From NCBI GenBank assembly GCA_003820375.1, contig RPQH01000051.1, positions 1 through 32,106 on the forward strand: a stretch of 32,106 nt of DNA, written 5' to 3'. Position 1 is the stretch's first letter; each line of letters opens with the position of its first letter. This document shows, piece after piece, positions 1 through 8,631 of the stretch. A program made the position numbers and the translations under genes. This DNA comes from Ignavibacteriota bacterium. Its GTDB lineage: Bacteria; Bacteroidota; Ignavibacteria; Tepidaquicellales; OLB5. Under the pieces are notes generated by a model. That model saw nothing but the letters and a program-made list of their open reading frames with translations. It was not told the origin of the DNA and made no database searches.

Positions 1-230
1 AAGGGATGATATTATGGTAGAAAGATTTATCCCATATGGAACAGAATCCCGAAGGGATGATATTATGGTAGAAAGAAAAGCTCATCTAATCCAAGAAAAT
101 CCCGAAGGGATGACATTATTATTGTTAAAAGAATATTGGTAGTTAATCTCAATCATTAATAATATCATCCCTTCGGGATTCTGTTCATTGTCGAATATTC
201 TCCCTACCATAATACCATCCCTTCGGGATT
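1..230. repeat. REP-like repeat cluster, five copies of a 31-bp unit
   Basis: The core is AATCCCGAAGGGATGATATT followed by ATGGTAGAAAG. The first copy is cut by the window start (1-24), a full copy lies at 45-75 and a diverged one at 98-127. Two copies run the other way at 161-180 (core only) and 200-230. The core AATCCCnnnnGGGAT is itself palindromic. Such short palindromic units are typically dispersed, noncoding and often mobilised by REP-associated transposases. No transposase is seen here. I see no gene in 1-1044. Confidence 0.8.
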
Positions 231-310
231 ACATCTTTTTACATAAACTGCCCTGGTAATTCAAGTCTCCCTTTGCGGTCTTAGCGGCTTTGCGTGAGTA
301 AAAGAAACGC

Positions 311-398
311 GGTCATCCAATGGTCACTCAGCGGGCACTCCATGGGCACTCAGTGGGCACTTTACGGGCACTTTATGGGCAGGTTTTGGGCAGGAGTT
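311..398. repeat. 11-bp tandem array, eight degenerate units
   Basis: Eight consecutive 11-bp units start at 311, 322, 333, 344, 355, 366, 377 and 388. They share GGGCACT or GGGCAGG at their start, for example GGGCACTCCAT, GGGCACTCAGT, GGGCACTTTAC and GGGCACTTTAT. The period equals about one helical turn. The last unit (385-398) is also the perfect inverted complement of 438-451, a 14-bp arm. The array is the outer end of the left copy of the dispersed element described at 399-858. Confidence 0.85.
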
Positions 399-858
399 TT
401 TGGAAAATGGCTGTAACTTATTGCAGTATAAAGAGATAACTCCTGCCCAAAGTGTCAAAAATCACTCAAAATATGGCGATTATGAGCAGGAATCGAGGTT
501 TTTGAAAAACTACTCCTGCCCACGCGAATTTAGGGAAATAATGAAGTTTATTGTCGCTATATTTTTAGAGTTAAAGTAAAACTTTAAGCTCATTCGGTTC
601 AATAAATGACACACCCCTTCCGCTTCGCTCCCTCCCCTCTCGAGAGGGGAATTCTTACCTGCTTACTCTTCTTATATTCCAGGTCATGAAATAATGCTCT
701 AAACACTCAATAAACTCAACACACTCAACACATTCTCAACTATTTTCATTAAAAACTTGACATGAGCCATTTCATATATTAATTTTAAGTAGTGATGATT
801 GTTATCACTCATCACAGTTCTTTGTCAATATGAGAAAAATAAACAGTATGTCGTGAAA
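399..858 (+). repeat. Left copy of a ~550-bp dispersed noncoding element
   Basis: By eye this stretch aligns, in the same block order, with the reverse complement of 31058-31538. Blocks are: ATTGCAG-ATAA-GAGATAAC (about 420-439); GCGATT-TGAGC-GGAATCG (about 475-495); TTATTGTCGC and AGAGTTAAAGT (about 550-580); CACACCCCTTCCGCTTCGCT with CTCGAGAGGGGA (about 609-652); TAGTGAT, TTATCACTCA and GTTCTTTG (about 790-828); ATGTCGT (848-854). The two copies are clearly diverged between blocks. No convincing reading frame is conserved in both, and no function is assigned. Confidence 0.75.
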
Positions 859-953
859 TAATTATTAAAATATTATTTCTGAACCGGTAATAAGAACGGA
901 AAAATTATAAAAATTCGAAAAATACGGGATGGGAGCTTTTTAATAATAAAAAA

Positions 954-985
954 GCAGGTTTAAGCTCTCTTTCTTAAACCTGCTC
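954..985 (-). terminator. Intrinsic terminator after the first hydrolase paralogue
   Basis: A perfect 12-bp stem, AGCAGGTTTAAG with CTTAAACCTGCT, encloses an 8-nt loop. Read on the minus strand it is followed by a T-rich run (TTTTTTATTATT). It lies 60 bp beyond the stop of the minus-strand gene ending at 1045. The stem core CAGGTTTAA is shared with the hairpins at 2244, 3923 and 6595. Confidence 0.8.
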
Positions 986-1044
986 CCCTCTTTTTTGTCA
1001 TAGTCTAGTGAAATTGTTTTTTGTTCTACAGCTTAATAAGCTAT

Positions 1045-2169
1045 TTACTTTACAAGTATCATTTTTTTGACGTCAGTAAATGTACCTGCCTCTATTTTGT
1101 AGATATAAATGCCACTAGCTAAACTTGATGCGTTGAATTCAGCAGTATATTCACCCGGCTGCCGGTATTCATTTGCCAATATTGCAGCCTGCTTTCCCTG
1201 TATATCATATACAATAAGCTTCACCATTCCTGCTTTAGGTATGGAATATGATATTATTGTCGAAGGATTAAACGGGTTTGGAAAATTCTGATTTAATTTA
1301 TATTCTGACGGTGTTACAGATGTGTTATTACCAACCGCTGTTAATGTATTAAGTATATTCTTAAAAGTTGTCCACAATGGTTTTGTATTTGGCACACAAT
1401 CCTGCCTGAAGTACCACCAGAAGTATCCTCCTACATAAAGCGGCGTTGTGATATTCATTTTATAATACCTGTTCATATAAGCTGCTTTTTGATTTGCATT
1501 ATTTGTACCGCACTCGCCTATTCCTATCTTTGAATTGGGAAATATCTTATGAAGTGAATCAAATACTACCTGCCAGTTGGGCTGGTAGTTGTTGCAGTCA
1601 TCTTCGTAATAAGATATCCATACATAATCCAATCCTGTTTTCATGTACGACGGGACATTGTTGTTTGTCCATTTGAACATCTCATTGTTTGAGTTAGCCC
1701 AGCAGTTTTTGTTGTAGTAAAGAGTCAGGGCTGTATTCTTTCCTGCATTATTAATGATGTTGTAAGCGGCAGTCATTTTTTCTACGGTATTTGAACCGAG
1801 CCATTCGCCGTTTATTTCGTTACCGACTTCCCATATATCAACTTTGCTTCCCAGAACAGATAAGTATTCATTTACACGGGCAGTGTACTGGGCAACTGAA
1901 TAATCTTTCATATAGTAGCTGTCCAGTATTTCACCCATTATAAAGCTGACAGGGCTGAGCTGGTTAACTGCATTGGTGTAATCGGTTGCAGGTACCCACT
2001 CATCAAATACTATTCTGGTTGTAAGTTTTTTTGGAAGTGAAGATAAAGAGGTTTTGATGTCACTGATCGGGTTGACTCCATCAATGGTTACGCCGTAAAC
2101 AGGTGTTACTTGAGAGTAGGCAGAACCGGAACACAGAAGAATGAGCAATAGGATTAAGGATTTTTTCAT
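1045..2169 (-). CDS. Secreted GH-A-like glycosidase with T9SS sorting tail (paralogue 1)
   Basis: This 374-residue protein probably hydrolyses a glycosidic bond outside the cell or on its surface. It has an N-terminal signal peptide (about 1-20), a single TIM-barrel-like domain (about 22-275) and a T9SS C-terminal tail (about 290-374, with PNPFNPSTIISY). Asn117-Glu118 in 'WEVGNEIN' fits the acid/base position of clan GH-A, and Glu219 in 'IGIGECGT' fits the nucleophile about 100 residues later. Four cysteines (156, 192, 220, 258) are kept in all paralogues and may form disulfides. I start at ATG 2169: a GTG 12 bp upstream (2181) is in frame, but it forms part of the GGAG Shine-Dalgarno. The leader resembles that of the 3995-6520 gene. 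Clan membership is inferred from motif spacing; substrate and exact family are unknown. Confidence 0.8.
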   Translation of the reverse strand: MKKSLILLLILLCSGSAYSQVTPVYGVTIDGVNPISDIKTSLSSLPKKLTTRIVFDEWVPATDYTNAVNQLSPVSFIMGEILDSYYMKDYSVAQYTARVNEYLSVLGSKVDIWEVGNEINGEWLGSNTVEKMTAAYNIINNAGKNTALTLYYNKNCWANSNNEMFKWTNNNVPSYMKTGLDYVWISYYEDDCNNYQPNWQVVFDSLHKIFPNSKIGIGECGTNNANQKAAYMNRYYKMNITTPLYVGGYFWWYFRQDCVPNTKPLWTTFKNILNTLTAVGNNTSVTPSEYKLNQNFPNPFNPSTIISYSIPKAGMVKLIVYDIQGKQAAILANEYRQPGEYTAEFNASSLASGIYIYKIEAGTFTDVKKMILVK

Positions 2170-2243
2170 TTTGGTCTCCACGCAATAATTAGAGTATGTG
2201 GTTAGTTATGGCTTTGTCGCATTTCAAATTCTTATGGGGTGAG

Positions 2244-2282
2244 TAAACAGGTTTAAATTTTCCTCTTCTTTAAACCTGTTTA
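2244..2282 (-). terminator. Hairpin between paralogues 2 and 1
   Basis: A 14-bp perfect stem (TAAACAGGTTTAAA with TTTAAACCTGTTTA) lies 57 bp downstream of the stop of the 2339-3841 gene. The minus-strand 3' side is only moderately T-rich. It is the same stem sequence as at 3923 and 6595, so it was probably duplicated with the genes. Confidence 0.7.
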
Positions 2283-2338
2283 ATGATGTCTCACCTCAAA
2301 TTATCCGGTAGGTATAGATAATTTTTTTTAAACTAATG

Positions 2339-3841
2339 TTATTTTACAAGCAGCATTTTCTTAACATCTGTGAACGAACCTGCTTCAATTTTGTAGATGT
2401 AAATTCCACTTGCTAAATCTGACGCATTAAACTCAGCAGTATATTTTCCTGCTTGCATAAATTCATTTGCTAAAGTCATTACTTCCCTGCCGGTGATATC
2501 ATATACTGTAAGCTTTACATTTCCTGCTTCAGGTATGTTGTATGATATCACAGTTGTTGGATTAAACGGATTGGGAAAGTTCTGTTGTAATGCGTAAACT
2601 CCGGGTTCCGTAACTTCTTTATCATCAAGCACAATAGGTCTTTTTGCAGTTGTATAAATAAAGCTGTAACACCCGGTCAGCGGCTCGGATGCAGGTATGA
2701 TTTTTAAGAAATAATTACCTACAACATTTGTATTATAGACCAGGTTTTGCGAACCGCTTCCATTAATTGATTTTAGCAGAGTAGTATTTTTATATAATTC
2801 AATGACTGCATTATGTGATAAGTTGCTGAATGAAAAATTAATGTTAGTGTTATTCTTTGTTGTATTAAATTTGAACCAGTCAACATCTGTTAATATATTT
2901 AACCCTGCATTATATGTTGAATTCCTGAAAATGGTGTAAGCATTTTCACTTAGGTTATTAGGCTCCTGAAGATCATTACATGCTGACGGCGGCGGAGGCG
3001 GAGGTACTGTATCAGATAATAAATTATTCAAAGTAGTCCACAACGCTTTGGTTTTTGGAGTGCAGTCCTGCCTGTAGTACCACCAGAAATAACCACCGAC
3101 ATAATTTGGTGTGGTAATATTCATTGTATAGTACCTGTTCATATAAGACACTTTTTTAGCCGGGTCATTTGTTCCGCACTCGCCTAATCCAATCTTGGAA
3201 TTAGGGAATATAACATGCAAGCTGTCAAAAACCTGCTGCCAGTTGGGCTGATAGTTATTACAGTCGTCTTCATAATATGATATCCATACATAGTCTAATC
3301 CGGTTTTCATGTAAGCCGGTACATTAGCATTGGTCCATTTAAACATCTCATTGTTTGAGTTAGCCCAGCAGTTCTTATTGTAATAAAGTGTTAATGCTGT
3401 CTTTAGTCCTGCATTGTGAACAATATTATAAGCATTTGTCATCTTTGCGACAACATCTGATGTGGTTCCAAGCCATTCACCGTTTATCTCATTGCCTATT
3501 TCGTAAATATACACTTTGTTTCCCATTGCATTAACATAGTCCTGCACGCGGGCTGAGTACTGTTCAACTGTAATATCTTTCATAAAGTAGCTATCCAGTA
3601 TTTCACCCATTATAAAACTTTTTGTAGTTAACTGGTTAACAAAATCAATGTATAAACTTGGCGGCTGATTTTCATCAAACACGATTCTTGTTGTCATTTT
3701 ATACTTCATGCTTTGAATTGCATCCAGTATTTCAGCATATGGCCATATTCCATCGATTGTTATACCATGAACTTTTGTGGATTGTGAATAAACAGGATAA
3801 GTATACAGCAGAACTAATAGTAAAATTAAAATTTTTTTCAT
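2339..3841 (-). CDS. Secreted GH-A-like glycosidase with PPC-like domain and T9SS tail (paralogue 2)
   Basis: This is a 500-residue paralogue of the neighbouring genes. A signal peptide (about 1-19) precedes a barrel domain (about 23-275) with the putative catalytic pair Glu118 ('EIGNEIN') and Glu221 ('GLGECGT'). The four conserved cysteines are present. A polyproline linker (about 280-285) leads to a domain beginning 'NDLQEPNN' and containing 'DVDWFKF' (about 288-400). That resembles the bacterial pre-peptidase C-terminal (PPC) beta-sandwich, which often follows secreted enzymes and may help binding or folding. The T9SS tail covers about 415-500. A GAGG Shine-Dalgarno precedes the ATG. It is the only paralogue with the PPC-like insert, so accessory domains differ while the barrel is conserved. 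Substrate unknown. Confidence 0.8.
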   Translation of the reverse strand: MKKILILLLVLLYTYPVYSQSTKVHGITIDGIWPYAEILDAIQSMKYKMTTRIVFDENQPPSLYIDFVNQLTTKSFIMGEILDSYFMKDITVEQYSARVQDYVNAMGNKVYIYEIGNEINGEWLGTTSDVVAKMTNAYNIVHNAGLKTALTLYYNKNCWANSNNEMFKWTNANVPAYMKTGLDYVWISYYEDDCNNYQPNWQQVFDSLHVIFPNSKIGLGECGTNDPAKKVSYMNRYYTMNITTPNYVGGYFWWYYRQDCTPKTKALWTTLNNLLSDTVPPPPPPSACNDLQEPNNLSENAYTIFRNSTYNAGLNILTDVDWFKFNTTKNNTNINFSFSNLSHNAVIELYKNTTLLKSINGSGSQNLVYNTNVVGNYFLKIIPASEPLTGCYSFIYTTAKRPIVLDDKEVTEPGVYALQQNFPNPFNPTTVISYNIPEAGNVKLTVYDITGREVMTLANEFMQAGKYTAEFNASDLASGIYIYKIEAGSFTDVKKMLLVK

Positions 3842-3922
3842 TTTTGCCTCACTTGGTTTTTGTTAGATTTTAGATTAATAAATAGTTCTTACATTCTTAC
3901 AGTCATTATTTAGCTTTTGGAT

Positions 3923-3958
3923 TTAAACAGGTTTAAGTCTTAACTTAAACCTGTTTAA
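3923..3958 (-). terminator. Hairpin between paralogues 3 and 2
   Basis: A 15-bp perfect stem, TTAAACAGGTTTAAG with CTTAAACCTGTTTAA, and a 6-nt loop lie 36 bp beyond the stop of the 3995-6520 gene. It has the same sequence family as the hairpins at 954, 2244 and 6595. Confidence 0.75.
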
Positions 3959-3994
3959 TAATTCCATGTTTCGTTGTTCGGCTAAGGATAATAG

Positions 3995-6520
3995 CTATTT
4001 TATAAGCGACATTTTCTTAACATCGGAAAACGTGGCCGTTTCTAATCTGTAGAAATATACTCCGCTTGACAATGCCGACGCATTAAATTCAGCGGTATAT
4101 TCACCTGCTTGTTTAAATTCATTTGTTAATGTCATCACTTCTTTTCCCTGTATATCATAGATAACCAGCTTGACATTTCCGGCTTCCGGAATTGCATATG
4201 ATATTTTTGTAGAAGGATTGAACGGGTTTGGATAATTTTGCCTTAATGCATAGCTGGATGGTGTTTCTGATTTGTTGTCTCCCTTGTTCATTACTATATT
4301 GTTATTATCAACAGGTGCAAATACGTTCTTTAATGTAGTCCATAATGGATTTGTGTATGGTACACAATCCTGTCTGAATGTCCACCAGAAATATCCGCCG
4401 ACAAAATTCGGAGTGGTTACATTTAATGTGTAATACTTTTGCATGAATGCAGCTTTCTTAAGCGGGTCTAAAGTACCGCACATGCCTATTCCTATTTTTG
4501 CATTCGGGAACATTGTATGCAGCTGGTCAAATACCTGCTGCCAGTTGGGCTGGTAGTTATTGCAGTAATCATCATAATATGATACCCATACATAATCTAA
4601 TCCATTTCTAATGTATGCAGGAATGTTTGTATTTGCCCATGTGAACATTTCATTCTGGGGATTAGTATAACAATGGCTGTTATATAAAAGCGTTATAGCT
4701 GTCTTTTTATTTAAAGATTTTACGTAATTGTAGCCTGCATTCAACATGCTTGCTGCATTGGAAATTGAACCTACCGACTCATCATTGAATTCGCTAGCTA
4801 CTTCCCATATTGTTACTTTATCACCAAGAGTCCATATATAATCGTTCATTCTGGCTCTGTATTGAGTTACAGTAAAGTCGTTAATAAAATAACTGTCCAT
4901 AATATTACCCATAATATCACTTACACCGCTTATGGATGTAACAGAGCTCGAATATGCCGAGGCAGTGCTCTTATCAAATATCATTCTTGTTGTAGGCCTG
5001 ACAGGAAGCTTTTGCAAGGCTGTTACAATATCAGCAGTTGGATAAATACCATCTATGGTCACTCCGCGTATTTGTGAAGTAGGTGGTGGTACTGTTCCTG
5101 TTTTGAATGAAAACACGGTTGACCATGCGCTTGATGTTGATGAATTTGATGCTTTTGCTCTCCAATAGTATGTTGTACCTGATGCAAGTACTCCAGCGGG
5201 TACGGTATATGCAGAGGATGTAAGACTTGTCTGATTTACTACCGTTGAAGTAAATGCTGAACCTGTTGAAACCTGTATTTGGTATGAGGTTGCATTTGTT
5301 ACATCACTCCAATCCAGTAATGGTGTTGTTGAAACATTTGTTGCTCCGTTAACGGGACTTAATAACACAGGTGCGGTTAATGCAGGAGTTATTGTTCCGG
5401 TTTTGAAAGAAAACACTGAAGACCATGCACTTGATGTTGACGAATTTGATGCTTTAGCTCTCCAGTAATATGTCGTTCCTGATGCAAGTATTCCTGTTGG
5501 TACGGTATATGCAGAGGATGTAAGACTTGTCTGGTTTACTACTGTTGTTGTAAATGCCGAGCCTGTTGAAACCTGCATTTGGTATGAGGTTGCATTTGAT
5601 ACATCACTCCAATCCAGCAGAGGTGTTTGTGAAACATTCGTAGCTCCGTTAACTGGACTTAATAAAGTAGGAGCGCTAAGCTGCTGATTTTGATTAAGAA
5701 GTATATTATTTAATGTTGACCATAATGCCTTTGTTTTAGGTGTACAATCCTGCCTGTAATACCACCAGAAATAACCACCAACATAATTCGGTGTAGTAAT
5801 ATTCATGTTATAATACCGAGTCATGTAGGATACTTTTAATGATGCATTGTTTGTTCCGCATTCACCTATTCCAATTTTTGAATTAGGGAATATCTTATGA
5901 AGTGAATCAAATACTACCTGCCAGTTGGGCTGGTAATTATTGCAGTCATCTTCGTAATAAGATACCCATACATAATCCAATCCTGTTTTCATACTTGCCG
6001 GGACATTGTTATTTGTCCACTTGAACATTTCATTGTTGGAATTTGCCCAGCAGTTTTTATTATAATAAAGCGTGAGTGCAGTTTTTTGTCCTGCATTTTT
6101 AACAATGTTATAGGCATTAGTCATTTTCTCAACGACATTAGTACCGAGCCATTCACCGTTTATCTCGTTGCCTATTTCGTAAATATGGACTTTGTTACCC
6201 ATTGTATTGACATAGTCCTGCACACGGGCTGAGTACTGAGCAACTGTGATATCCTTCATGTAGTAGCTATCCAGTATTTCACCCATGATATAACTTTTTG
6301 TAGTTAATTGGTCAACGAAAGAAGAGTATAGGCTTGCCGGCTGGCCTTCATCAAACACAATCCTTGTCGTCATCTTGACAGGATTACTTTGTATTGCATC
6401 TATTATTTCTGCACTGGGATATATTCCGTCTATTGTTACTCCATATACTTTTGTAGATTGTGAATAAGCATTAATGGAAAGTACCATTAAAGCTAGAATT
6501 AATGTTAAAACCGATTTCAT
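3995..6520 (-). CDS. Two-domain GH-A-like protein: active barrel, two FN3-like repeats, pseudo-barrel, T9SS tail (paralogue 3)
   Basis: The protein has 841 residues. Order: signal peptide (about 1-20); barrel 1 (about 24-275) with Asn118-Glu119 and Glu220; two FN3-like repeats of exactly 100 residues (283-382 and 383-about 477); barrel 2 (about 483-735); T9SS tail (about 758-841). Barrel 2 keeps the fold motifs and all four cysteines but has lost the presumed catalytic residues. 'GNE' is 'ASE' (Ser576-Glu577), the nucleophile Glu is Met680 ('GIGMCGT'), and the Glu of 'IMGEILDS' is Asn539. Barrel 2 is therefore probably a binding or structural module. The ATG is preceded by GGAG within the leader GTGGAGATAAAAAG. 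The FN3-like repeats probably space the two barrels, or themselves bind carbohydrate. Substrate unknown. Confidence 0.82.
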   Translation of the reverse strand: MKSVLTLILALMVLSINAYSQSTKVYGVTIDGIYPSAEIIDAIQSNPVKMTTRIVFDEGQPASLYSSFVDQLTTKSYIMGEILDSYYMKDITVAQYSARVQDYVNTMGNKVHIYEIGNEINGEWLGTNVVEKMTNAYNIVKNAGQKTALTLYYNKNCWANSNNEMFKWTNNNVPASMKTGLDYVWVSYYEDDCNNYQPNWQVVFDSLHKIFPNSKIGIGECGTNNASLKVSYMTRYYNMNITTPNYVGGYFWWYYRQDCTPKTKALWSTLNNILLNQNQQLSAPTLLSPVNGATNVSQTPLLDWSDVSNATSYQMQVSTGSAFTTTVVNQTSLTSSAYTVPTGILASGTTYYWRAKASNSSTSSAWSSVFSFKTGTITPALTAPVLLSPVNGATNVSTTPLLDWSDVTNATSYQIQVSTGSAFTSTVVNQTSLTSSAYTVPAGVLASGTTYYWRAKASNSSTSSAWSTVFSFKTGTVPPPTSQIRGVTIDGIYPTADIVTALQKLPVRPTTRMIFDKSTASAYSSSVTSISGVSDIMGNIMDSYFINDFTVTQYRARMNDYIWTLGDKVTIWEVASEFNDESVGSISNAASMLNAGYNYVKSLNKKTAITLLYNSHCYTNPQNEMFTWANTNIPAYIRNGLDYVWVSYYDDYCNNYQPNWQQVFDQLHTMFPNAKIGIGMCGTLDPLKKAAFMQKYYTLNVTTPNFVGGYFWWTFRQDCVPYTNPLWTTLKNVFAPVDNNNIVMNKGDNKSETPSSYALRQNYPNPFNPSTKISYAIPEAGNVKLVIYDIQGKEVMTLTNEFKQAGEYTAEFNASALSSGVYFYRLETATFSDVKKMSLIK
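5093..5674 (-). repeat. 300-bp in-frame tandem duplication encoding two FN3-like domains
   Basis: The segments 5375-5674 and 5093-5374 encode nearly identical repeats beginning 'APTLLSPVNGATNVS' and 'APVLLSPVNGATNVS'. The period is exactly 100 codons. Nucleotide similarity is very high, so the duplication is recent or kept uniform by gene conversion. Length variation by recombination here would stay in frame. Confidence 0.85.
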
Positions 6521-6594
6521 CTTTTTATCTCCACTGAATAATTAGAAAATGTGGTGAATTAATTATGTTTATGTCAATTGTCTTTTTGGTTATC

Positions 6595-6626
6595 AAACAG
6601 GTTTAAGCTATTGCTTAAACCTGTTT
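6595..6626 (-). terminator. Hairpin between paralogues 4 and 3
   Basis: A 14-bp perfect stem, AAACAGGTTTAAGC with GCTTAAACCTGTTT, closes on a 4-nt loop. It lies 38 bp beyond the stop of the 6665-7843 gene. It is the strongest of the four related hairpins. A TTGACA (minus strand, 6572-6577) lies just after it, so the next gene may have its own promoter, although I see no good -10 box. Confidence 0.75.
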
Positions 6627-6664
6627 AATTAATTCATGGCTTATGGCTTAATTATGGCTGATGA

Positions 6665-7843
6665 TTATTTTACAAGCATCATTCTTTTAACGTCGCTGTA
6701 TGTACCTGCTTCAATTTTATACAGATATACACCGCTTGCAAGCGACGACGCATTAAATTCTGCAGTGTGCTCCCCTGCCTGCAGGAATTCATTTGTAAGA
6801 GTCATTATTTCCCTTCCCTGGATATCAAATACAGTCAGCTTTACATTGCCCGACTCAGGTATTGAGTATGATATCATAGTTGAAGGATTAAAAGGATTCG
6901 GATAGTTTTGTTTTAATTCAAATGTTACCGGGTTATTAATGTTGTTGTTATCGTTTTCATTTACGCCATTTACATCCAATGGTCCTGATGTGCGTGTTAT
7001 GATTGTATTCTTTAAAGTATTCCACAACGGCTTGGTTTTTGGTGTACAATCCTGCCTGAAATACCACCAGAAATAACCGCCAACGTAATTAGCTGTATAG
7101 ATATTCATCCTGTAATATCTTTGCATGTAAGATGCTTTTAACGACGATATGTTTGTGCCGCATTCACCTATCCCGATTTTTGAATTAGGGAATATCTTGT
7201 TAAGTGAATCAAATACTACCTGCCAGTTGGGCTGGTAATTGTTGCAGTCATCTTCGTAGTAAGAAATCCAGACGTAATCTAAACCCTGTTTCATACTTGC
7301 CGGGACATTGTTGTTTGTCCACTTGAACATTTCATTGTTAGAATTTGCCCAGCAGTTCTTGTTGTAGTAGAGTGTTAATGCAGTTTTTTGCCCCGCATTT
7401 TTAACAATGTTATAGGCATTAGTCATTTTTTCAACGACATTACTACCTAGCCATTCGCCGTTAATTTCATTTCCAATTTCGTATATATCAACTTTGCTTC
7501 CCATAGTATTAACATAATCCTGCACACGGGCTGAGTACTGAGCAACTGTGATATCCTTCATAAAGTAGCTATCCAGTATTTCACCCATGATGAAGCTATG
7601 GTTGCTTAATTGATTAACGAAAGAGGAGTATGAGCTTGCCGGCTGGCCTTCATCAAATACTATCCTGGTTGTCATTTTGACCGGGAGACTCTGTATGGCA
7701 TCTATAATGTCTGCGCTGGGGTAAATCCCATCTATGGTAATACCATATACAGTTCTCGGAACGGAAGGTTGGTCATTGTTTTGTGCTAAAATTGACGGAG
7801 AAACCAGTAAAACCATCAATAATATGTGCAGTTCTTTTAACAT
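6665..7843 (-). CDS. Secreted GH-A-like glycosidase with T9SS tail (paralogue 4)
   Basis: The protein has 392 residues. A signal peptide (about 1-20) is followed by a short linker, the barrel (about 32-285) and a T9SS tail (about 308-392, 'QNYPNPFNPSTMISY'). The putative acid/base is Glu126 in 'EIGNEIN' and the putative nucleophile Glu227 in 'GIGECGT'. The four cysteines of the family are present. The ATG is preceded by AGGAG at 6-nt spacing. A good promoter lies just upstream (7880-7911), which makes this the likely first gene of the tailed series transcribed leftward. It is very close to barrel 1 of the 3995-6520 gene, suggesting that these two are the most recent duplicates. Substrate unknown. 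Confidence 0.8.
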   Translation of the reverse strand: MLKELHILLMVLLVSPSILAQNNDQPSVPRTVYGITIDGIYPSADIIDAIQSLPVKMTTRIVFDEGQPASSYSSFVNQLSNHSFIMGEILDSYFMKDITVAQYSARVQDYVNTMGSKVDIYEIGNEINGEWLGSNVVEKMTNAYNIVKNAGQKTALTLYYNKNCWANSNNEMFKWTNNNVPASMKQGLDYVWISYYEDDCNNYQPNWQVVFDSLNKIFPNSKIGIGECGTNISSLKASYMQRYYRMNIYTANYVGGYFWWYFRQDCTPKTKPLWNTLKNTIITRTSGPLDVNGVNENDNNNINNPVTFELKQNYPNPFNPSTMISYSIPESGNVKLTVFDIQGREIMTLTNEFLQAGEHTAEFNASSLASGVYLYKIEAGTYSDVKRMMLVK

Positions 7844-7879
7844 TTCTTTCTCCTGAATTATAGTTAGTGGCTAATACTA

Positions 7880-7911
7880 CAAATATATACCCCTATCCGA
7901 CTACTTGTCAA
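7880..7911 (-). promoter_or_regulatory. Promoter of paralogue 4
   Basis: On the minus strand, TTGACA (7906-7911) is followed after 18 bp by TATATTTG (7880-7887). The latter matches the TAnnTTTG box of Bacteroidota-type promoters. The predicted start lies about 30 nt before the ATG at 7843. Confidence 0.6.
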
Positions 7912-8052
7912 TAGTGAGTACTTCCTAACCATTTCAGGTGGTGGTAGTTGTACTGATTACATTCGTAACTGCTTATATTTCATTGTGTTATCATGTGTAC
8001 TCTAAAGCGGAATCTCCTAACATGAACACTCCCTAATTTATTATTATATATT

Positions 8053-8081
8053 ATGATAACGGGGGGCTCTCTCTATGTCAA
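8053..8081 (-). promoter_or_regulatory. Possible upstream promoter of paralogue 4
   Basis: TTGACA (8076-8081) and TATCAT (8053-8058) are separated by 17 bp on the minus strand. It lies about 210 bp before the ATG at 7843. It may be a second promoter, or chance in AT-rich DNA. Confidence 0.35.
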
Positions 8082-8260
8082 TATTTACCATTAATTTAGA
8101 ATTGCCATACTTGAAGCGACAAAATTATGGATTATCCGGATTGTATATAACGTGAATGGGGTAATTTCCTACAATATGTTATTTGGCATTGGCAAATTGC
8201 CGAAATCCTGCTGTTTTTCGCATATTTTTGCTATACCGTGATTAGGCTAAAAAGAGATGA

Positions 8261-8395
8261 GAGTTTGGAGAGTTTGGAGAGTTTGGAGAGTTGTGAGTTC
8301 GATCCCGCTGAAGCGGGATCTCCGCTGCGCTCCGAGAGTTGTGTGTTCGATCCCGCTGAAGCGGGATCTCCGCTACGCTCCGAGAGTTGTGAGTT
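8261..8395. repeat. 9-bp repeats followed by two 48-bp palindrome-bearing repeats
   Basis: Three GAGTTTGGA units (8261-8287) merge into two 48-bp copies (8286-8333 and 8334-8381, about two differences) and the start of a third (8382-8395). Each copy holds the hairpin GATCCCGC-TGAA-GCGGGATC followed by a CTCCGC/GCTCC stretch. Because 48 is divisible by 3, long frames stay open here on both strands by chance. I regard it as noncoding. Confidence 0.8.
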
Positions 8396-8521
8396 TATCT
8401 GCTGCTTTTCAATAATCATAATCAGTGTTCCATCGCTTCCATCAGCGTAATCTGCGCTCATATCTGTGTAATCTGTGATTCAGACAAGCAGCAAATCATT
8501 AAAAATCACGCAAAAATCCAC

Positions 8522-8612
8522 AATCTTTAATCTGCAATCTTTAATCTTTAATCTGCAATCTTTAATCTTTAATCTGCAATCTTTAATCTGCAATCTTTAA
8601 TCTGCAATCCGC
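8522..8612. repeat. Heptamer tandem repeat, 13 units
   Basis: Thirteen consecutive 7-bp units alternate between AATCTTT and AATCTGC (the last is AATCCGC). They end 20 bp from the stop of the 8632-9474 gene. The reverse complement of the same heptamers recurs at 18926-18960. Confidence 0.85.
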
Positions 8613-8631
8613 TAATCTGTGATTCAGGCAA

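Noticed and set aside
311..398. 11-bp array as replication origin iterons
   Set aside because: No replication initiator gene, DnaA boxes or AT-rich unwinding region next to it, and a related array lies 31 kb away in inverted orientation.
8231..8461. Open frames on both strands over the 48-bp repeats
   Set aside because: The repeat length is a multiple of three, so frames stay open by chance. The predicted protein is only the repeat ('LSERSGDPASAGSN') and there is no ribosome site.
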